The position numbers and the translations under genes are program-made. A stretch of 64,000 nt of DNA from Malurus cyaneus samueli (lineage: Eukaryota > Chordata > Aves > Passeriformes > Maluridae): positions 44,426,873 through 44,490,872 of the forward strand of contig CM019217.1 in assembly GCA_009741485.1 (NCBI GenBank), written 5' to 3'. Under the pieces are notes generated by a model, which saw only the letters and a program-made list of their open reading frames with translations, had not been told where the DNA came from and did not search any database. Of the stretch, positions 59,041 through 64,000 are shown piece by piece (position 1 is the first letter of the stretch; each line of letters opens with the position of its first letter).

Positions 59041-62000
59041 TACAGCTCTAATGATTCAATTTGAATTTTCCATAGGAGTCAATGGTCTCTGTGAGAAAGA
59101 CAGCATCAAAGTGCAATTAGCTGTATCATAAGCAGCCTGCACTACGTCTTCACCCTAATTTCTCCAAATAGGCTGCACTATAGATAAGTTGTGATTGCTA
59201 TCATGAGCACCATCCTGCTCACAAGACATCCAAACCCTTCCAGAGTGTATCTCTGCAAGATTTATAGACAAAACCATGAATCACTGCAACAATCATTGCA
59301 ACTCTCCCCTCCTTAGTAAAGACGGCTGCAATCCCCAAGGCTGTTTGTAAAAGCTTTTGTTGGGGGTACATAATGGTTGCCCACACAGTAAGACAGCACC
59401 AGCATCTAACTTTGTACACAGTATGTGAGAGTATTCCATTCTTTTTGGCCCAAAGTATTTAGCAATCATTAGAATAATCATTTAATTTTGTTTGAGTACT
59501 CCCCCAACTCTTTCTAGTTAAATCAGGCTGTTGAACATATTTTTGATATACATAGCAAAGGAGTGTAAAATCCAACAACGTATATTCCTTTAAACTGAAA
59601 TTTTGCATCACCAGGTTCTTGCAAAAGTAGTGCATTAAAAGACAGCTAATTTGAAGGAAGTATTTGCCAGTAAAAGCTGGAACACAGCCAGAGAGCTACA
59701 CTTTACAAAGATTTTAATAGCTATGAAATGTTTGGTACTTTGTGCTGAAATTAGTGAACAGGCTAATTTTTTCTCTGTAGGAAGCTACACTCAAAAAGCT
59801 GCAGGTGTGAGACCTGAGTGTGTGAGCACATTTGGCTACACCTGAAGCCATTTCCCTGGCACACAGTTTGAGCAACGCTGCACAGTTTAGGAGTGCTGAG
59901 GAGTAGCGTGTCTGTGAGTCAGGATTTCAAGTGGTATCAGCAGTGCACTGCGATGAACATGCACAACATCAGTTCACACTCCTGCCTGCCTCTAGACTAC
60001 AGCGTCTGTTCTTCTCCGAGATAATGATTGAATTCGATGGCTATATCCTCCAGAGCCTCCTCCCTCCAGCATTGCTTCACACCTGAACAAACCCAAGTGT
60101 GAAATGCTTCCACTCTGATTTGGTAGCAGTTAGAATACCATCTTTACAGGGTATAAAAAACATTCACGACAGCAAAAGTTCAATCTCTGGATGCAGTGAC
60201 TCAATAGGTCCCTAGCAACTACATAAAAACATCTTCAATTTTGGCATTAGCAACATTACTTTTACCACAGTATCTACCAGACTACCCATGGGCTCCCTTG
60301 CTAGACAGAGCTTCCCAAATAAGACAGGATGCTGGCAATAAGTAAGCCTATGTGTTACCAAAACCAATCCTGAAATAGCTACAATGCATAGTTGGAAACA
60401 CCTTACCAACATTTATCAACAGAAATCTCTCATAGGAATTAATCTAAAAATGTACAGCAGTACACAGAAATTGTTAATTGATAAGGAAAATCTAACTGGA
60501 AATTACAAGGCCAGTCCTAAACTAGAGTGAAACAGAATTGCGATCAAATTGTTTCCCCTTATCATGAAAGTAATCTTTTAAATTATTCTCATTGCAGAAG
60601 CAAACTGATAGAGAAAAACCCCTTGCAGATGCCTCACCATCCTGTTCTGGACAGAAAAAAATTCTCTGCACATTATTGACATAGAACATACCTGCACTAA
60701 CCTGGTATTTTTGCAGGGCCTTATTAATAAAACTCATGGCTAAAATGTTAAAAAAGCATTTCACCAAAAGGCATATCCAGTCCTTTCCAACATGCTGCTG
60801 GCATTGAGACTGTCTGCTCAGCACCTTTAGGACCATTTTAGCAGCAGCCAATGTTAGCACACAGGTTCAAAAATAACTTTTTATTCAGCTGAGTCAGACA
60901 AGGAGACAGAGTTTGTAGAAAAGCCTGGAGGGCTTCCTTGCAGCCAAAACAGTTGCCTAGCTATACACTATTTGCCAGTGGGAGCATCTGGGGGGGTAAA
61001 TCTGGGACAGCACTTTTGGTATTCCCAACAGTGTCGGATGAATTCTGTCCTTTGAGTGCCTCATCGGTGCATCCCCATGTTGTGCAAATGGCACTGTCAC
61101 CCTGCACTGCTCCACTTATTCCATACACAACACCAGACAGGCACTTACTGCCCTCAGGGCTCTCTCAGGAACTCTCTGACATTCCCAATTTATGATGGGA
61201 TTTGTAGGTTGCCTGTACCAAGCCAAAACTTCTGCGGCCTCTCAAAGGACAAAGTGGGTGCCGAAAACAGAACTCAGGAGCATCCAATGGTCACAAGACC
61301 ATCACACCAGATAGAACTCAGGTACAACTCACTGAGAATACATCTGAAATACTTCTGACAGATCAGACAGGTTCCTTGTGGCCTGTGAGAGTGTATTCTC
61401 TTGGCTCAGCACACTAAGAAATGGCAGGACTGCTGCTGGTAGGGGAATAGGTGGTGCTGCACTGAACCTTCCCTTTCCAGCAATAGTCCCTTCCTCACAG
61501 CTCACCCCATCCATGCATTCCCAGCCAACGCCCCTTGTTAGACAGAACAAGAAAAGGAGGGAGCACGCCACTCCCTCAGGTGCATTTCTTGAGGAGGCAG
61601 CTCCCTTTCTCCTCCAAGGAAAATAAAGCAGCAAAAGAGGAAAAACCATGGGCTCTCTGTGCTGGCCTGCTCATCTTGTTAGGGAAGGAGATGATACAGC
61701 CATTGCCCCCAACACCTGCTTTTATCCAGAAGTGGGGGAGAAAACATCATCAGAAACATGCATCCCCCCCTGAGCAGGGGAAATCAATGCATCTGTGCTT
61801 CTTCCTCTCCTCAGGAAAATCAAAGGATGATGATTTTTAGAGGGTCCAATTGGCTATTACAATACTCTTAAACCACTTCTGAAGTTTTCAGCTACAGAAA
61901 CCTCTCCATTTCACCCATGACTGTGCTAGAAAAATCTTAGCTGCACTCTGGAATCCTTGTTTCTGGACAGCAGCATCTCCTGCTGAATGCAGGAAACAGA

Positions 62001-64000
62001 AACCACAGAAACATCGTTGTCCAGGTCAGGAGGAAGTCCTCAGAAATACTAGTATTTAGCAACAGACTGTTCAGAGTTAGCTAACTACAAAAACAGAAGA
62101 TATTTTTCTTTAGTCAATTACTAGCTTATTGCACCTAATCACTTATAACCCTTTAGTTTTATCTCTTATAAAATAATTTCCTTAAACCTGGTACCCATCA
62201 CTGTCTGTAGATTTAGCACTTTAGCATGGCGCTTCTTTTATGAGTTTTCTACTTAGAGAAAGATTTGTATAGAATTTCTCAGGGCAAAGGGAGGGGAACA
62301 GTATTCCATAAAGGGTCTCCATCCCTCCTACAACCTCCTCATTCAAAATGCAGGATTGAACAGGATTTGGAGTAAGAGGCTCTTTAGCACTTAGCCCTAA
62401 AGATGGTCTTTTTAATGGCTGCAAAATCTGTGGGGAAACAGATGAACTAAAATATTGAATGAGTGGCTTGCATCCTACTGAGTTCCGCAGGGACCAGGTG
62501 GTTTCACATCCTGTATCTAAACTTCTATTGAAGGTGGTTTAGAATTTCCATTTCAATCAATGCAGAGCTTTTATCAGTGCTCTTTCCAAAACCACATCCA
62601 TTATAAGGGGAAACTAGATTATATAAACTTGATTTCAAGATGTTAAATCATTGTCTGGGAAAGGCAAGCCTCCATGAAGTTACACTGATTATTCTGAAGC
62701 ATCAGTAACAGACTACTATGTAATCCTCAGTATTGTCTGCTATTTAAAACTTGTTTTCAAATGAACCACATTTTATAAAGAAGTTGGAACTGGAGATTTA
62801 GGGTAGCTTTGTGCAAGGTTTTTGTTAAGGAAATTAACACCTTGGTGCTTTCTTTGTGGATCTTTGGATTTGAAATCTCTCTAGGGGGGCAGTTTGGAAG
62901 GCTAGTCATTGTTTAATTAGTACTCGTCTCAACCAGCATCTGGAGTTGAAGATTCACAAGTAGGTATGTATTCAAGAAATTCTCAGAGGAAATACCTACC
63001 ACTAACTGAATATGCAAAATTCAGAAAATTGCTCATCCTACCTCAATTCAGCTTCTTCAGAGATTTTCTTTTAAATTGGCAAAACCAAATGCAAAGTAAG
63101 CAGGACTGCATGCTCTTCTGCTTTCATGCTTAAAGAGAATAATCCAGAGGCAACTATAAAACTTTATTTTTCAGTTCCCAAACTGAACACAGGCACACCT
63201 AAGAATATATGCAGGTTAAGGTATGCTCTGCAAACAACAGCAGTACTATTAATCAGGAAAGTTCAGTAAGGTCCTACTTAGGCATGCACACAGCTGGTCT
63301 GGGAATCAAAACCGTTAGGGACCAACATCTCCACAGCACCCCAGGAAAATTAGGAACTTGCATACAGATTTGGAAGCAAACCTTAAGTATCAGTTCAGCC
63401 ATGTGGGGATTTTTTCAGCTTCTAAGGAAACCACGCTCCCTAGCAGACTGTGATTGTTTAGTCAGCCCACAATTACTGCTTGTGAACAGCATACAGACAA
63501 CAGGCAGAAACAGATATTTAGTAGGGAGACTTGGGTGGAAAAAAGAAATCTGCTACTCACCAGTTACTAGCTGCTCCAAACTGTTACTTTAAGGACTTAA
63601 AAGGACTCCATTACACTGATTACTTAGCGATGTCGGGCAAAACTAAACCAAAACATTACACTAAAAATTACAGGTCACTTATTCTGATTTGCTATTGCAT
63701 TACAACAGATTCCCTTTTTTTGCTAATAACTGCAGTTTTGCTTACGATTGGCTGTTTCAACCCATGGGAAAGCAAGCTGTTCTATATTGGTTACCACATT
63801 GTTGGGAGCAGCAATATGAGTCCAGCTCCTACTTCACCTCATCTTTGGCAAGGACAGCTATGCTGGCAACTGCTCCTGCCCTAATGAGCAAGAAAGGGGC
63901 TGGAGTTTGTAGGCAGCAGTTACCTGGAGGGGGAAGGAACGATTGCCTACATCAGTACTTCTCCTTTCCCTGCAGTGGCATTCCTGACCTGGCCTTCATC
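59041..64000. other. Intergenic, no gene seen
   Basis: AT-rich intergenic DNA to the end of the window, somewhat richer in GC around 60,940-61,840. Open frames of about 100 codons at 61,056-61,358 and 61,535-61,840 have no recognised homology. I see no gene or complete transposon. Confidence 0.55.

Noticed and set aside
1..64000. CRISPR arrays, bacterial operons, prophage or integron signals
   Set aside because: The DNA is vertebrate. The tandem arrays are minisatellites without spacers of conserved length or cas genes.

Overview
The window looks like vertebrate nuclear DNA, most likely from a bird. It holds spliced genes with GT-AG introns, 3'-end fragments of CR1 LINEs in several places, GC-rich minisatellite arrays in the first quarter and AT-rich intron and gene-desert sequence in the rest. 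Two genes can be recognised. One is BIN3, a BAR-domain protein, present as isolated exons on the minus strand in the first 16.4 kb. The other is FBXW7, the substrate-recognition subunit of an SCF ubiquitin ligase, whose last four coding exons lie on the plus strand between 19.2 and 26.0 kb.

Layout. Positions 1-7,620 and 8,734-16,383 are two head-to-tail copies of the same BIN3 intronic DNA (unit about 8.76 kb), separated by 1.1 kb present once. Each copy carries one BIN3 exon: 137 bp and frameshifted at 489-625, 142 bp and open at 9,232-9,373. The single-copy spacer holds the next BIN3 exon, with one base missing (8,135-8,268). The repeated DNA is packed with minisatellites of 11, 32 and 79 bp units, and the spacer has one of 31 bp. 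At about 16,384 the sequence changes abruptly to FBXW7 intron. Four exons follow and give exactly residues 413-707 of the 707-residue isoform numbering, then a 3'UTR of about 1.8 kb ending near the AATAAA at 27,770. From 27.8 kb to 64 kb I find no gene: only CR1 remnants, microsatellites and unassigned sequence, as expected for the gene-poor region beyond the FBXW7 3' end.

The genes do not form a pathway here. The main message concerns sequence integrity. The BIN3 exon copies differ only by single-base deletions, and one 2-kb block (5,580-7,560) differs from its partner by dense scattered indels, as an unpolished long read would. FBXW7 is cut off upstream of its fourth-last coding exon by unrelated BIN3 sequence. 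Together these point to a false duplication and a chimeric join in an assembly rather than to a new biological system. A real tandem duplication or translocation cannot be excluded from sequence alone. I did not find a credible undescribed system.
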